Shown in pieces: positions 53,066 to 61,151 of a stretch of DNA of 64,000 nt. Where the stretch lies: contig NZ_BNBM01000011.1 of NCBI RefSeq assembly GCF_014655715.1, positions 62,001 to 126,000 on the forward strand, written 5' to 3'. Under the pieces are notes generated by a model. It saw only the letters and a list, made by a program, of their open reading frames with translations, had not been told where the DNA came from and ran no database searches. This DNA is from Streptomyces lanatus. GTDB lineage: Bacteria > Actinomycetota > Actinomycetes > Streptomycetales > Streptomycetaceae. Each line of letters begins with the position of its first letter. Position 1 is the stretch's first letter. The translations under genes were made by a program, and so were the position numbers.

Positions 53066-53611
53066 ATGGCCACCCCCGGCTTCCGGCCCACGCATGTCGT
53101 CCCCGGGGACGGCATGCCCGCCTGGCAGGCCCCCGACCCCGCCCGGCCCACCGTGCCCCTGGACGCGTTCCTGCCGGTCCAGCTCGTCGAACGCCGCGGC
53201 GACTGGGGGCGCGTCCTGTGCGCCAACGGCTGGTCCGCCTGGGTCGACGGCCGCTTCCTGGTCGCCGTACCGCAGGACCCGCCCACCACCGACGCCGGCC
53301 CGCTCGCCCGCACCGCCGACCCCCGCCCGCTCCTCGCCCGCGCCGAGCGGGCCCTGTCCGACTACCGGGCCTCGGTCGAGGACTTCGCGGCCGGCGGCCT
53401 CGGCGGCGAGGCCTTCCGCGCTCGCACCCGGGGACTGCGGCTCGGGGTGGTCGTCGACGGCGAGTCCGTGTGGCTGTACGACGCCGACCACGGGCGGTGG
53501 GTGTACGCCGACGGAACACGGCTGAGCACCTACGCCACGGACGACGGGCCCCACGCCGAAGCGGAGCCCCGGCACACCTCGACCCGGGTCGTGACCCCCG
53601 ATGGCCCGTGA
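53066..53611 (+). CDS. SH3-like cytoplasmic protein between FHA-ABC and kinase
   Basis: This 181-residue protein starts ten bases after the ABC gene and its 3' end overlaps the kinase start by 11 bases, so the three genes are coupled. The N-terminal half holds an SH3-like segment (PVQLVERRGDWGRVLCANGWSAWVDGRFL); the rest is helical then beta-like with YDADHGRWVYADG. No signal peptide. An SH3-like adaptor between a phosphothreonine-reading transporter and its kinase is a reasonable hypothesis; nothing direct is known. Confidence 0.75.
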   Translation: MATPGFRPTHVVPGDGMPAWQAPDPARPTVPLDAFLPVQLVERRGDWGRVLCANGWSAWVDGRFLVAVPQDPPTTDAGPLARTADPRPLLARAERALSDYRASVEDFAAGGLGGEAFRARTRGLRLGVVVDGESVWLYDADHGRWVYADGTRLSTYATDDGPHAEAEPRHTSTRVVTPDGP

Positions 53612-54596
53612 CACCAGCCTGTTCTCGGGCCGGCCCTCCGAGCTGATCGGCCGCCAGGTCGCCGACTACCGCATCGAGAGCGAGATCGGCCGGGGCGGGA
53701 TGGCCGTGGTCTACCGGGCCCGGGATCTGCGCCTGGACCGAACCGTCGCGCTGAAGCTCCTCGCGCCCGAGCTCGCCCGCAACGACACCTTCCGTCGGCG
53801 CTTCACCCATGAGTCCCGCACCGCCGCAGCGATCGACCACCCGCACATCGTGCCGGTCTTCGAGGCGGGCGAGACGGACGGCGTGCTGTACATCGCCATG
53901 CGCTACGTCGCCGGACGTGACCTGCGTTCCCTCCTCGACCGACAGGGCCCCCTGCCGCCGGGGACCGCGCTGCGCATCGCCGCCCAGGTCGCCTCCGCCC
54001 TCGACGCGGCCCATGAGCACGGCCTGGTCCACCGGGACGTGAAACCCGGCAACATCCTCGTGGCGCGCGGCACCGACAGCGACCACCCCGAGCACGTCTA
54101 TCTCACCGACTTCGGCCTGACGAAGAAGTCGCTGTCCTTGACCGGGTTCACCACCGTCGGCCAGTTCGTCGGCACCCTCGACTACGTCTCGCCCGAGCAG
54201 ATCTCCGGCAAGCCGGTCGACGCCCGGTGCGATGTCTACGGGTTCGCCTGCGTGGTCTACGAGTGCCTGGCGGGCCACCCTCCGTTCCGCCGCGACGATG
54301 ACATGGCCCTGCTGTGGGCCCACCAGTTCGACGAGCCACCGCCACTGACCGAGGCCCGTCCCGACCTCGCCCCGCCGGTCGACGCCGTATTCGCCCAGGC
54401 GCTGGCCAAGAGCCCCGACCACCGCCAGGACTCCTGCCTCGCCTTCGTCGCCGACCTGCGCGCCGCGATGGCCGGCGGCGCGACGAGCGGGCACGCGCCG
54501 ACGGAGGTCGATCACAGGGTTATGGAACCGGGGACGAAGCCGGGTGAGGACGGGCCGAAGCCACCGCCGGGATGGGCCGCGCCGGTGTTTCCGTAG
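53601..54596 (+). CDS. Soluble Ser/Thr protein kinase
   Basis: This 331-residue Hanks-type kinase starts at an ATG overlapping the previous gene. The Gly loop GRGGMAVVY, Lys52, Glu71, HRDVKPGN with Asp146, DFG at 170-172, and an activation segment with several Ser/Thr before GTLDYVSPEQ are all present. No membrane helix is present, unlike many Streptomyces kinases. The last 30 codons after the kinase fold (VDHRVMEPGTKPGED ... WAAPVFP) lie in a duplicated DNA segment. The FHA-ABC transporter upstream is the likely substrate, by analogy with PknF/Rv1747. Confidence 0.9.
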   Translation: MARDTSLFSGRPSELIGRQVADYRIESEIGRGGMAVVYRARDLRLDRTVALKLLAPELARNDTFRRRFTHESRTAAAIDHPHIVPVFEAGETDGVLYIAMRYVAGRDLRSLLDRQGPLPPGTALRIAAQVASALDAAHEHGLVHRDVKPGNILVARGTDSDHPEHVYLTDFGLTKKSLSLTGFTTVGQFVGTLDYVSPEQISGKPVDARCDVYGFACVVYECLAGHPPFRRDDDMALLWAHQFDEPPPLTEARPDLAPPVDAVFAQALAKSPDHRQDSCLAFVADLRAAMAGGATSGHAPTEVDHRVMEPGTKPGEDGPKPPPGWAAPVFP

Positions 54597-54828
54597 GGGG
54601 CAGGTCTTGGGGTGGGAGGCGCGGGGGCCTGTCATGGCCTCGGCGCGATGCTGGCGCGGCTGTGCCCGCGCCCGTCGGTCGATCACAGGGTTGTAGAACC
54701 GGCGAAGAAGCCGGGCGAGGACGGGCCGAAGCCACCTCCGAGTTGGGCCGCGCCGGTGTTTCCGTAGGGTCTTGGAGGTGCCAGGGGGCAGGTCTTGGCC
54801 TCGGCTCGATGCCGGTGCGGCTGTGCCC
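54506..54828. repeat. Duplicated segment spanning the kinase 3' end
   Basis: Unit A (54506-54668) contains the last 30 kinase codons and the following 70 bases. Unit B (54677-54828) repeats it at roughly 85-90% identity by eye, including the peptide-coding part and stop (VDHRVVEPAKKPGED ... WAAPVFP). Unit B carries a 16-base insertion before GGGGGCAGGTCTTGG. Together with the rest of 54597-54961 this leaves no gene in that gap. Confidence 0.75.
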
Positions 54829-54961
54829 TTAGCCCGTCCCGGAGCAGGTCCGGGGCATGACGCGCTCAGCGGCGGGCCCCTGCCAAGGCCACGCCCCGAT
54901 GCCGCACGAGCCGCGCCCGCATCCCGCCACTGAACAGGCCCCACGCACATGACACGACCCC

Positions 54962-56248
54962 TCAGCCCCCCGCCCCCGCCACGACCTCGCCCCGATGCCG
55001 CACCCGTCGCGCCAGCAGCCCGCCGAGGAACCCGGTGACCAGGCCCCACAGCAGCGCGAGCCCCATGGCCGACCACACCTCGGGTCTCAGGAAGAGCTCG
55101 CCGCCCAGATCACCGCCCAGGTCGCCGATGCCCAGGACCGACAGGCCGTAGTGCGCGGAGATCCGGCCGACGAGGCAGATCATCAGCACCGTCAGCGCCA
55201 GCGCCACCGCCATGTGCACGCCGTGCTGCCAGGCGCGCATCCGGGCCGGTGAACGCCTCGCCATGACGAACGCGGCGGCCAGCAGCGCGGCCGCGTCCAC
55301 GGCCACCAGCCACCACACCCGCCCGTCGTGCTCGGCGAGCGTGCCCAGATTGAGCTCGGCGGTCTGCTTGCCGCGCAGCACCTCGTCCAGCACATGCGGC
55401 ATCGGCAGCCCGAACGGCCCGTCCACCCGGCCGTTCCAGGTCGCGCCCAGCCCGATCGTCAGGGCCAGCCACACCAGGTTCGGCAGCCCGAGCAGGATCA
55501 CCGCGAAGGTCTCCGCCACATGACCGCGGGTCGCCGCGACGACCAGGCCGATGACCACACCCAGCCCGACATACCCGAGCAGCAGCGCCACCATCGCGTA
55601 CGCCGCCGGCCGCACCGACTCCTGGAAGCGCAGCAGCCGCCCCGGCAGCGGGGCCCCGCGCGAGACCAGCAGGGCCAGCACCAGCACACCGGCCAGCCAC
55701 AGCAGGCCGAAGAACACGCTCGCCACCACGTCCGTGGCGAATCCGACCTCGGGCGAGATGTCCAGCAGATCGCCGAGGTCACCGAGCTCGTCCTGCCCGA
55801 GGTCACTGAGCGAGAGGGAGAAGTTCTGGCGGGCGGAGAAGGCCAGCCCCAGCAGTCCGGCCAGCCACAGCACGGCGATCCTCACGGCCCACCCCGCCAG
55901 CTCCCCGGCGCCCGCGACCGCCCGGTGCCGCAGCGGCCACAGGAAACCGGCCGCCAGCACCAGCGCACCGGTGAGCGTGACCGACAGCGGGATCACCGTC
56001 AGACCGACATCGGACTCGGCCAGATCCCCGGCGCTCCCCGACAGCTCGACCGTGCCGCCGACCGCCGTGATCACGGTCGCCGCGACGACCCGGGGGAAGG
56101 CGCCGTCCGGGAGATCGCCCGCGCCGGCCGCCCACAGCCCGAGCGCGGCGACCACCCCCATCGCGGCCAGCCCGGCCAGCACCGTGGCGAGGGCCTGCAC
56201 CCAGCCATGGGCGGCCACAGCCGGACGGGAGGGGGTCGGCACACTCAC
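54962..56248 (-). CDS. Streptophobe-family integral membrane protein
   Basis: This protein of about 428 residues, with about ten hydrophobic segments, belongs to the Streptomyces 'streptophobe' family: AAMGVVAALGLWAAGAGDLPDGAFP at the start, FSARQNFSLSLSDLGQDELGDLGDLL mid-protein and WSAMGLALLWGLVTGFLGGLLARR near the end. Function unknown; the name reflects conservation only in streptomycetes. The GTG at 56248 sits seven bases after a -10 TAGCGT (56256-56261), so the transcript is probably leaderless. A GTG seven codons upstream would read through that -10 and is less likely. Confidence 0.82.
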   Translation of the reverse strand: MSVPTPSRPAVAAHGWVQALATVLAGLAAMGVVAALGLWAAGAGDLPDGAFPRVVAATVITAVGGTVELSGSAGDLAESDVGLTVIPLSVTLTGALVLAAGFLWPLRHRAVAGAGELAGWAVRIAVLWLAGLLGLAFSARQNFSLSLSDLGQDELGDLGDLLDISPEVGFATDVVASVFFGLLWLAGVLVLALLVSRGAPLPGRLLRFQESVRPAAYAMVALLLGYVGLGVVIGLVVAATRGHVAETFAVILLGLPNLVWLALTIGLGATWNGRVDGPFGLPMPHVLDEVLRGKQTAELNLGTLAEHDGRVWWLVAVDAAALLAAAFVMARRSPARMRAWQHGVHMAVALALTVLMICLVGRISAHYGLSVLGIGDLGGDLGGELFLRPEVWSAMGLALLWGLVTGFLGGLLARRVRHRGEVVAGAGG

Positions 56249-56353
56249 CCTGCCCACGCTAAGCAGCACTTCAGCGGCGCGCTCGCCGGGAGGTCCGTCC
56301 GCGTCGGCTTGCGGGCGGCGAGGGCTCGGAACACAGAATGGGAGCGTTGCGAA

Positions 56354-57544
56354 ATGCCGCGAACGGTGCGAAAGCCGCGCCGGGAAGAAGGCCTCGTGAG
56401 CGTCGAACCTCCGTCGTCGGGCCGCCCCACAGGACCGCCCTCCGGCCCCCTGTCGGGCCCCTCCGAACCGCCGTCCGGCCCGCCCCCGTCACCCCCGACC
56501 GGCGGCGGCCCGGCGAGTCCAGGCCCCGAACCCGGGCGGCCCTGGTGGCGGTCCGCACCCAGGATCGCGGTGCTCACCACCGCGGTCGTGGCCGCCGTGG
56601 TCCTCGCCGTCGTCTTCTCCCGCGGCGGCGGTGGTGGCGGAGGCGGCGGTCAGAGCGGGGAACTCTTCCTCCAGGCGGCGGACAAGTCGGGCCCCGACCC
56701 GTTCACCGAATCCACCGCGACGGACACTTCCGCCGCGCCCGCCACCCCGTCCTCCCCCACCGGGACGGCGACGTCGAACGTGGTGCGCGGCGTGGACGGC
56801 GGCTCGCCCGGCCTCTACGGCGGCAGCCGCAAGGTCGCCGCCTGCGACGTCGAGAAGCAGATCAAGTACCTCCAGGCGGCCCCGGACAAGAACGACGCGT
56901 TCGCCTCCGTGGCCCGGGTCGAGCCCTCCGGCGTCCCCGCCTACCTGCGCTCCCTCACCCCCGTCCAGCTGCGTCTGGACACCCGCGTCACCAACCACGG
57001 CTACGTCGACGGCGCCGCCACCAGCTACCAGGCCGTCCTCCAGACGGGCACCGCCGTCCTCGTCGACGACCGCGGGGAGCCCCGGGTGCGATGCGCCTGC
57101 GGCAACCCGCTGACCCGGCCGATCGCCCAGCAGGGCACGATCAAGCACACCGGCGACTCCTGGCCGTCGTTCCGCGCTTCCGATGTCGTGGTGATCGCGC
57201 CCTCGACGACCGTCGTCGACGTCTTCGTCATCTACGACGCCGACGGCGACGAGTGGGTCGCCCGCCACCGCGGCGACGACGGCGACAAGGACCGCAGGAC
57301 CCGCCCGCCGGCCCGGCCCTCCCCGTCGGTCAGCATGTCCACGCCGACGTCACCGACCTCCCCGACGAGCCCGCCCACGTCGACACCGGAGACCTCCGAG
57401 CCGGAGACATCCACGCCGAGCACACCGTCGGAACCCCCGACGAGCGAGCCCGAGTCGCCCGATACCTCCAGCGCGCTCTCCCCGCCGGAGGAGGAGACGA
57501 CCACCACGTCACAGTCGGCCCCGTCGCTCTCGCCGTCGCTGTGA
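56354..57544 (+). CDS. DUF6777 membrane-anchored protein
   Basis: This 396-residue protein has a Pro/Gly/Ser-rich cytoplasmic start (1-68), one membrane helix (about 70-88), a run of nine Gly, then an extracellular domain (about 150-300) with VRCACGNPLTRP, and a long tail of Thr, Ser, Pro and Glu (about 310-396). The DUF6777 domain is Streptomyces-specific and of unknown function. The Thr-rich tail and its placement near a Ser/Thr kinase block are suggestive, but the tail should be outside the cell. An alternative GTG start at 56397 has GGGAAGAAGG upstream. Divergent from the streptophobe gene. Confidence 0.75.
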   Translation: MPRTVRKPRREEGLVSVEPPSSGRPTGPPSGPLSGPSEPPSGPPPSPPTGGGPASPGPEPGRPWWRSAPRIAVLTTAVVAAVVLAVVFSRGGGGGGGGGQSGELFLQAADKSGPDPFTESTATDTSAAPATPSSPTGTATSNVVRGVDGGSPGLYGGSRKVAACDVEKQIKYLQAAPDKNDAFASVARVEPSGVPAYLRSLTPVQLRLDTRVTNHGYVDGAATSYQAVLQTGTAVLVDDRGEPRVRCACGNPLTRPIAQQGTIKHTGDSWPSFRASDVVVIAPSTTVVDVFVIYDADGDEWVARHRGDDGDKDRRTRPPARPSPSVSMSTPTSPTSPTSPPTSTPETSEPETSTPSTPSEPPTSEPESPDTSSALSPPEEETTTTSQSAPSLSPSL

Positions 57545-57643
57545 CGTACGGCGCCACCTGCACGGTGACTGCGCGGCTCCGCTCTGGGTACGAGGACTGG
57601 TGCAACAGCGTCCGGCCAGTTCCGGCTTCCGAGAGAGAAACGC

Positions 57644-58099
57644 ATGACCGAGCACGTGGACGGTGCAGTGATTACGACTGGTTTCGACGTGCCCGTCGAA
57701 CCGCTGCGGCGGGCGGCGCACTACAGCGGTGAACCGGGATGCATCGCCGAGGCGCGGACCTTCGCCGCGCTGTTCCTCGGCCGGCTCAGGACCGAGTGGT
57801 GCGCCACGATCGGCGCGCCCGCCGAGGACAAGGTGCTCCTGGTGGTCAGCGAGCTGGTCACCAACGCCGACCGGCACAGCAACGGCCCGTACATCCTGGA
57901 CCTGGAGGGCACCGACGACGCGGTGACGGTCTGCGTGTACGACAGTAGCTCCGCCCTGCCCCGCCGCTACCCCCGGGACCCGGAGCGGGTCGGCCGGCAC
58001 GGCCTGGAGATAGTGCACGCCCTCGCGACCGAGGTCGCGGTGGAGCGGGTGCCCGTCGGCAAGCGGGTGCGGGCCCTGCTGCGGCTCGACGAGGAGTGA
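57644..58099 (+). CDS. Anti-sigma-factor-like ATPase (HATPase_c_2)
   Basis: This 151-residue GHKL-fold protein of the RsbW/SpoIIAB type, abundant in Streptomyces, has N-box LLVVSELVTNADRH, a DSSSALPRR segment and GRHGLEIVHAL for the ATP lid, with a final LLRLDEE. Such proteins bind a sigma factor or an anti-anti-sigma factor depending on ATP. No sigma factor or antagonist is adjacent; the PP2C phosphatase at 25740 is of the class that opposes them. Starts at an ATG. Confidence 0.85.
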   Translation: MTEHVDGAVITTGFDVPVEPLRRAAHYSGEPGCIAEARTFAALFLGRLRTEWCATIGAPAEDKVLLVVSELVTNADRHSNGPYILDLEGTDDAVTVCVYDSSSALPRRYPRDPERVGRHGLEIVHALATEVAVERVPVGKRVRALLRLDEE

Positions 58100-58163
58100 C
58101 GGCGTCCCGCCACGGCCGGAAATCGGGTGGCGGTCCCGATGCCGACCGCCCATGCTCGCCCGT

Positions 58164-58745
58164 ATGACCGATGTGACGGAGTCGGACGACGCGCTGCCCG
58201 AACGCAGCTTCGGCTGGTGGGACATGTGGGTCGGCCCCGCGGAGGACCCCCGCAGCGACGGCGGCTACGTCGGTGAACTCGCGACCCTCGTCGGCTACCT
58301 GAGCGACCAGCGCCTCACCTTCGAGATGAAGTGCGCCGACCTGGACGCCGAGGCCATGGCCCGCCGCTCGGTCCCCCCGTCCAACCTCTCCCTGCTGGGC
58401 CTGCTGCGCCATCTGGCCGGTGTCGAACAGGGCTGGTTCCGCCGTGTCATGGCCGGACAGGACGTCCCCCGGCACTACCGCACCGAGGCCGACCCCAACG
58501 GCGACTTCGACGGCGCCGTGCCCGACCCCGCGGTCGTCGCCGAGGCCTGGGCGACCTGGCGGTCCGAAGTCGCCTTCGCGGAACGCTTCGTGGACGAGGC
58601 ACCGAGCCTCGACATCATCGGCAACGGCGCCGACGAGCCGATCGCCCTGCGCGAACTGCTGGTCCACATGATCGAGGAGTACGCCCGGCACAACGGCCAC
58701 GCCGACTTCCTGCGGGAGCGGATCGACGGCCGGGTGGGGCAGTGA
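58164..58745 (+). CDS. DinB/DUF664 mycothiol-transferase-like protein
   Basis: This 193-residue helical-bundle protein has the metal triad pattern: His in LLRHLAGVEQGWF, and HMIEEYARHNGHAD near the end with two more His. It also has WWDMWVGPAEDPRSDGGYVGE at the front typical of DUF664. Members are proposed mycothiol S-transferases. The ATG at 58164 is 7 bases after a CATGCT that could be a -10, hinting at a leaderless message. Confidence 0.82.
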   Translation: MTDVTESDDALPERSFGWWDMWVGPAEDPRSDGGYVGELATLVGYLSDQRLTFEMKCADLDAEAMARRSVPPSNLSLLGLLRHLAGVEQGWFRRVMAGQDVPRHYRTEADPNGDFDGAVPDPAVVAEAWATWRSEVAFAERFVDEAPSLDIIGNGADEPIALRELLVHMIEEYARHNGHADFLRERIDGRVGQ

Positions 58746-58804
58746 CAGCCGGGGATTTCCCCCAGGGCGGAACGCCGATGCCTTCCCCTCCCGCCCCATG
58801 TTCC

Positions 58805-58810
58805 TAGGCT
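58805..58810 (+). promoter_or_regulatory. Possible leaderless -10 of popR
   Basis: TAGGCT six bases before the GTG of popR fits a Streptomyces leaderless promoter. The matching -35 is weak. Confidence 0.35.
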
Positions 58811-58816
58811 GGGAAG

Positions 58817-59215
58817 GTGACCGAACAAGCGTCGAAAGAAGCCCGCGTCATTCCCCTGCGCCCGGGAACGACCCGCCCCACGTCCGAACGCCCTGCCCCC
58901 GCCCCACCCCGGCCCCCCGCCCCCAAGGAACCCCTCTGGCGCGACCTGGTCGGCGACGTCCTGCGCCGTGAGCGGCTCGCCCAGGAGCGCACGCTCAAGG
59001 ACGTGGCCGACGCCGCGCGGATCTCCATGCCGTATCTCTCGGAGGTGGAGCGCGGCCGCAAGGAGGCCTCCTCGGAGGTTCTCGCGGCCGCCGCCCACGC
59101 CCTGGGACTCGGCCTCGGCGACCTGCTGTCGCTGGCACAGGGCGAGCTCGTGCGGCACGCCTCCCGCCCAGTCAGGACAAGGGCGCCGTACGACGGGCTG
59201 TGCCTGGCCGCATGA
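58817..59215 (+). CDS. popR: PopR, activator of clpP3-clpP4
   Basis: This 132-residue XRE-type regulator has a Pro-rich lead (1-45), a helix-turn-helix (55-112; RRERLAQERTLKDVADAARISMPYLSEVERG) and a short tail ending LCLAA. In S. lividans PopR turns on clpP3-clpP4 when ClpP1P2 fails and is itself degraded by ClpP1P2 through its two terminal alanines; the same ending is present here. It is convergent with clpP4, and a PopR-type palindrome lies upstream of clpP3. All three together make the assignment strong. Confidence 0.9.
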   Translation: MTEQASKEARVIPLRPGTTRPTSERPAPAPPRPPAPKEPLWRDLVGDVLRRERLAQERTLKDVADAARISMPYLSEVERGRKEASSEVLAAAAHALGLGLGDLLSLAQGELVRHASRPVRTRAPYDGLCLAA

Positions 59216-59233
59216 GGCTGCGCCGGCGCCTCA
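59213..59233. terminator. Inverted repeat built from both stop codons, popR / clpP4
   Basis: TGAGGC at the popR stop and GCCTCA at the clpP4 stop are exact complements, with a nine-base GC-rich loop that can itself pair. It should stop transcription from both sides. Confidence 0.6.
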
Positions 59234-59833
59234 GACCCGCACGAGGCGCCGGCTCACCACCTCGTCGGCCAGCCCGTACGCCACCGCCTCCGGTGCGGTG
59301 AACACCTTGTCGCGGTCCATGTCGGCCCGCAGTGTCGCGAGGTCGTGTTGGGTGTGCCTGGCCAGCACCTCTTCGACCTGCGCGCGGATCCGGACCATCT
59401 CCTTGGCCTGGACGGCGAGGTCGGAGATCATGCCCCGGCTGCCGCCCGCGGCGGGCTGACCGAGCAGCACACGCGCGTGCTCCAGTACGAACCGCCGCCC
59501 CGGATCCCCTCCGGCCAGCAGCACGGCGGCCGTCGATGCCGCCTGCCCGACACAGAACGTGGAGATCGGCGCCTGCACATACGTCATGGTGTCGTAGATC
59601 GCCATGAGCGAAGTGAACGAGCCGCCGGGGGAGTTGATGTAGATCGCGATCTCGTTCTCCGGCGCCGCGGACTCCAGATGGAGCAGCTGCGCGATGACGA
59701 CGTTGGCGACGCCGTCGTCGATCTCGGTGCCGAGGAAGATGATGCGCTCCGACAGCAAGCGACTGAAGACGTCCGAGGACCGCTCGCCGTGTGCGGTCCG
59801 CTCCACGACGTACGGAATCGTGTAGTTCCCCAT
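59231..59833 (-). CDS. clpP4: ClpP4, ClpP-like protease subunit lacking the catalytic His
   Basis: This 200-residue ClpP-fold protein is translated one base after the clpP3 stop (TGACATG). The nucleophile Ser100 is present (GQAASTA) and an Asp is available at 175 (DRDKVF), but the usual HQP motif reads LLGQP, placing Gly125 where the catalytic His should be; the DNA codon is GGT. It may therefore be inactive alone and serve as a structural or regulatory ring partner of ClpP3. Length and other ClpP motifs (YINSPGGS, YGLADEV) are normal. Confidence 0.88.
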   Translation of the reverse strand: MGNYTIPYVVERTAHGERSSDVFSRLLSERIIFLGTEIDDGVANVVIAQLLHLESAAPENEIAIYINSPGGSFTSLMAIYDTMTYVQAPISTFCVGQAASTAAVLLAGGDPGRRFVLEHARVLLGQPAAGGSRGMISDLAVQAKEMVRIRAQVEEVLARHTQHDLATLRADMDRDKVFTAPEAVAYGLADEVVSRRLVRV

Positions 59834-59834
59834 G

Positions 59835-60473
59835 TCACAGCCCCATCCGTCGCTTGGAGGTGGCCGGGCGGACGTCCGCGAGGGACTGGACGACCTGGTC
59901 CACCATGCCGTACTCCCTGGCCTCCTCGGCCGTGAACCAGCGGTCGCGGTCACCGTCCCGGGAGATGGTCTCCGGGGTCTGGCCGGTGTTCTCGGCGAGG
60001 AGCCGCTCCATGGTCCGCTTGCTGTGGTCCAGGTTCTCCGCCTGGATCTCGATGTCGGCGGCAGTGCCCCCGATGCCCGCCGACCCCTGGTGCATCATGA
60101 TCCGCGCGTTCGGCAGGGCGTACCGCTTGCCGGGCGCGCCGCCGCAGAGCAGGAACTGGCCCATGCTGGCCGCGAAACCCATGGCGAGCGTGGAGACGTC
60201 GTTCGGGACGAGTCGCATCGTGTCGTAGATCGCGAGACCGGCGTACACGGACCCGCCGGGGCTGTTGATGTACAGGCTGATGTCGGTACGCGGGTCTTCC
60301 GCCGACAGCAGGAGCAGCTGGGCGCAGACCCGGTTCGCGGAGGCCTCGGTGACCTCAGTGCCGAGCAGCACGATGCGCTGGCCGAGCAGTTGGGCGGCGA
60401 GATGGTCGTCGAACCGGGTCGGTGAGGCATCCCCCTCCTCGGCCCGGGGCGCGAACGCGGCGAGTGCAGTCAT
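59835..60473 (-). CDS. clpP3: ClpP3 protease subunit
   Basis: This 212-residue ClpP has a complete triad: Ser103 (GFAASMG), His128 (MMHQGSAG) and Asp177 in DRDRWF. YINSPGGSVYAGLAIYDTM is present. The N-terminus (about 20 residues) is extended relative to the fold and may be a propeptide. An ATG follows GGAG at five bases. In Streptomyces clpP3-clpP4 is silent unless PopR accumulates. The upstream region carries a matching PopR box. Confidence 0.9.
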   Translation of the reverse strand: MTALAAFAPRAEEGDASPTRFDDHLAAQLLGQRIVLLGTEVTEASANRVCAQLLLLSAEDPRTDISLYINSPGGSVYAGLAIYDTMRLVPNDVSTLAMGFAASMGQFLLCGGAPGKRYALPNARIMMHQGSAGIGGTAADIEIQAENLDHSKRTMERLLAENTGQTPETISRDGDRDRWFTAEEAREYGMVDQVVQSLADVRPATSKRRMGL

Positions 60474-60544
60474 CAGGTCTCCTCGTGGTGGTCGGAATGC
60501 CGATGACTCCACCCTCGGCCCCGGACGGCGCCGACGACCGATTT

Positions 60545-60561
60545 CTCTGCCCGTGGCAGAT
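60545..60561. promoter_or_regulatory. PopR box upstream of clpP3
   Basis: CTCTGCC-CGT-GGCAGAT contains TCTGCC-N3-GGCAGA, the core of the TTCTGCC-N3-GGCAGAA palindrome known for PopR. It lies 72 bases upstream of the clpP3 start. Confidence 0.8.
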
Positions 60562-60659
60562 CAGCTGACGGCAGAGCCCTCCCGACCGATGAGTTTCGCG
60601 GCGCGCGCCAGTCGACACACATGACAGCGGATCCCCGCTCCACGCTCCAGGAGGAACTC

Positions 60660-61142
60660 ATGGCAACCGACGGTTTCACCACCTGTCTCTGGTTCGACGG
60701 GCAGGCCGAGGACGCCGCCCATTTCTACGTCTCCGTCTTCAAGAACTCCAGCGTCGGCAAGATCGCACGCTACCCGGAGGGCGCGATGCAGCCCGCCGGC
60801 AGTGTGATGACGGTCGAGTTCACGGCCAACGGCCACAAGTTCCTCGGGCTCAACGGCGGGCCCCAGTTCAAGTTCACCGAGGCGACCTCCTTCATGCTGT
60901 TCTGCGAGAACCAGGAGGAGATCGACTACTACTGGACCAAGCTCACCGAGAACGGCGGCGAGCCCGGCCCCTGCGGCTGGCTCAAGGACAGGTTCGGCGT
61001 GTCCTGGCAGGTCGTCCCGGACCGGCTCGACGCGATGGTCACCGACCCCGACCCGGTGAAGGCGGCCCGCGTGACCAAGGCGTTCATGGCGATGCACAAG
61101 TTCGACATCGCCGCCCTGGAGAGGGCGTACGCGGGGGAGTGA
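60660..61142 (+). CDS. PhnB/3-demethylubiquinone-methyltransferase-like VOC protein
   Basis: This 160-residue protein of the PhnB-like VOC branch (old name 3-demethylubiquinone-9 3-methyltransferase) has TTCLWFDGQAEDAAHFYVSVF, GPQFKFTEATSFMLFCENQEEIDYYW and GWLKDRFGVSWQVVP. Despite the old name there is no SAM motif. Function unknown. The ATG at 60660 follows CAGGAGG; the ATG at 60621 lacks such a signal. Confidence 0.83.
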   Translation: MATDGFTTCLWFDGQAEDAAHFYVSVFKNSSVGKIARYPEGAMQPAGSVMTVEFTANGHKFLGLNGGPQFKFTEATSFMLFCENQEEIDYYWTKLTENGGEPGPCGWLKDRFGVSWQVVPDRLDAMVTDPDPVKAARVTKAFMAMHKFDIAALERAYAGE

Positions 61143-61151
61143 GCCCCCGTT

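Noticed and set aside
52485..55076. Very long open frame on the minus strand opposite the ABC transporter and kinase
   Set aside because: It is Arg/Pro-rich and lies antisense to three well-supported genes; long open antisense frames are expected at this GC content.
55328..56353. Long upstream extension of the DUF6777 frame
   Set aside because: It runs antisense to the streptophobe gene and lacks family support; the ATG at 56354 or the GTG at 56397 is the realistic start.
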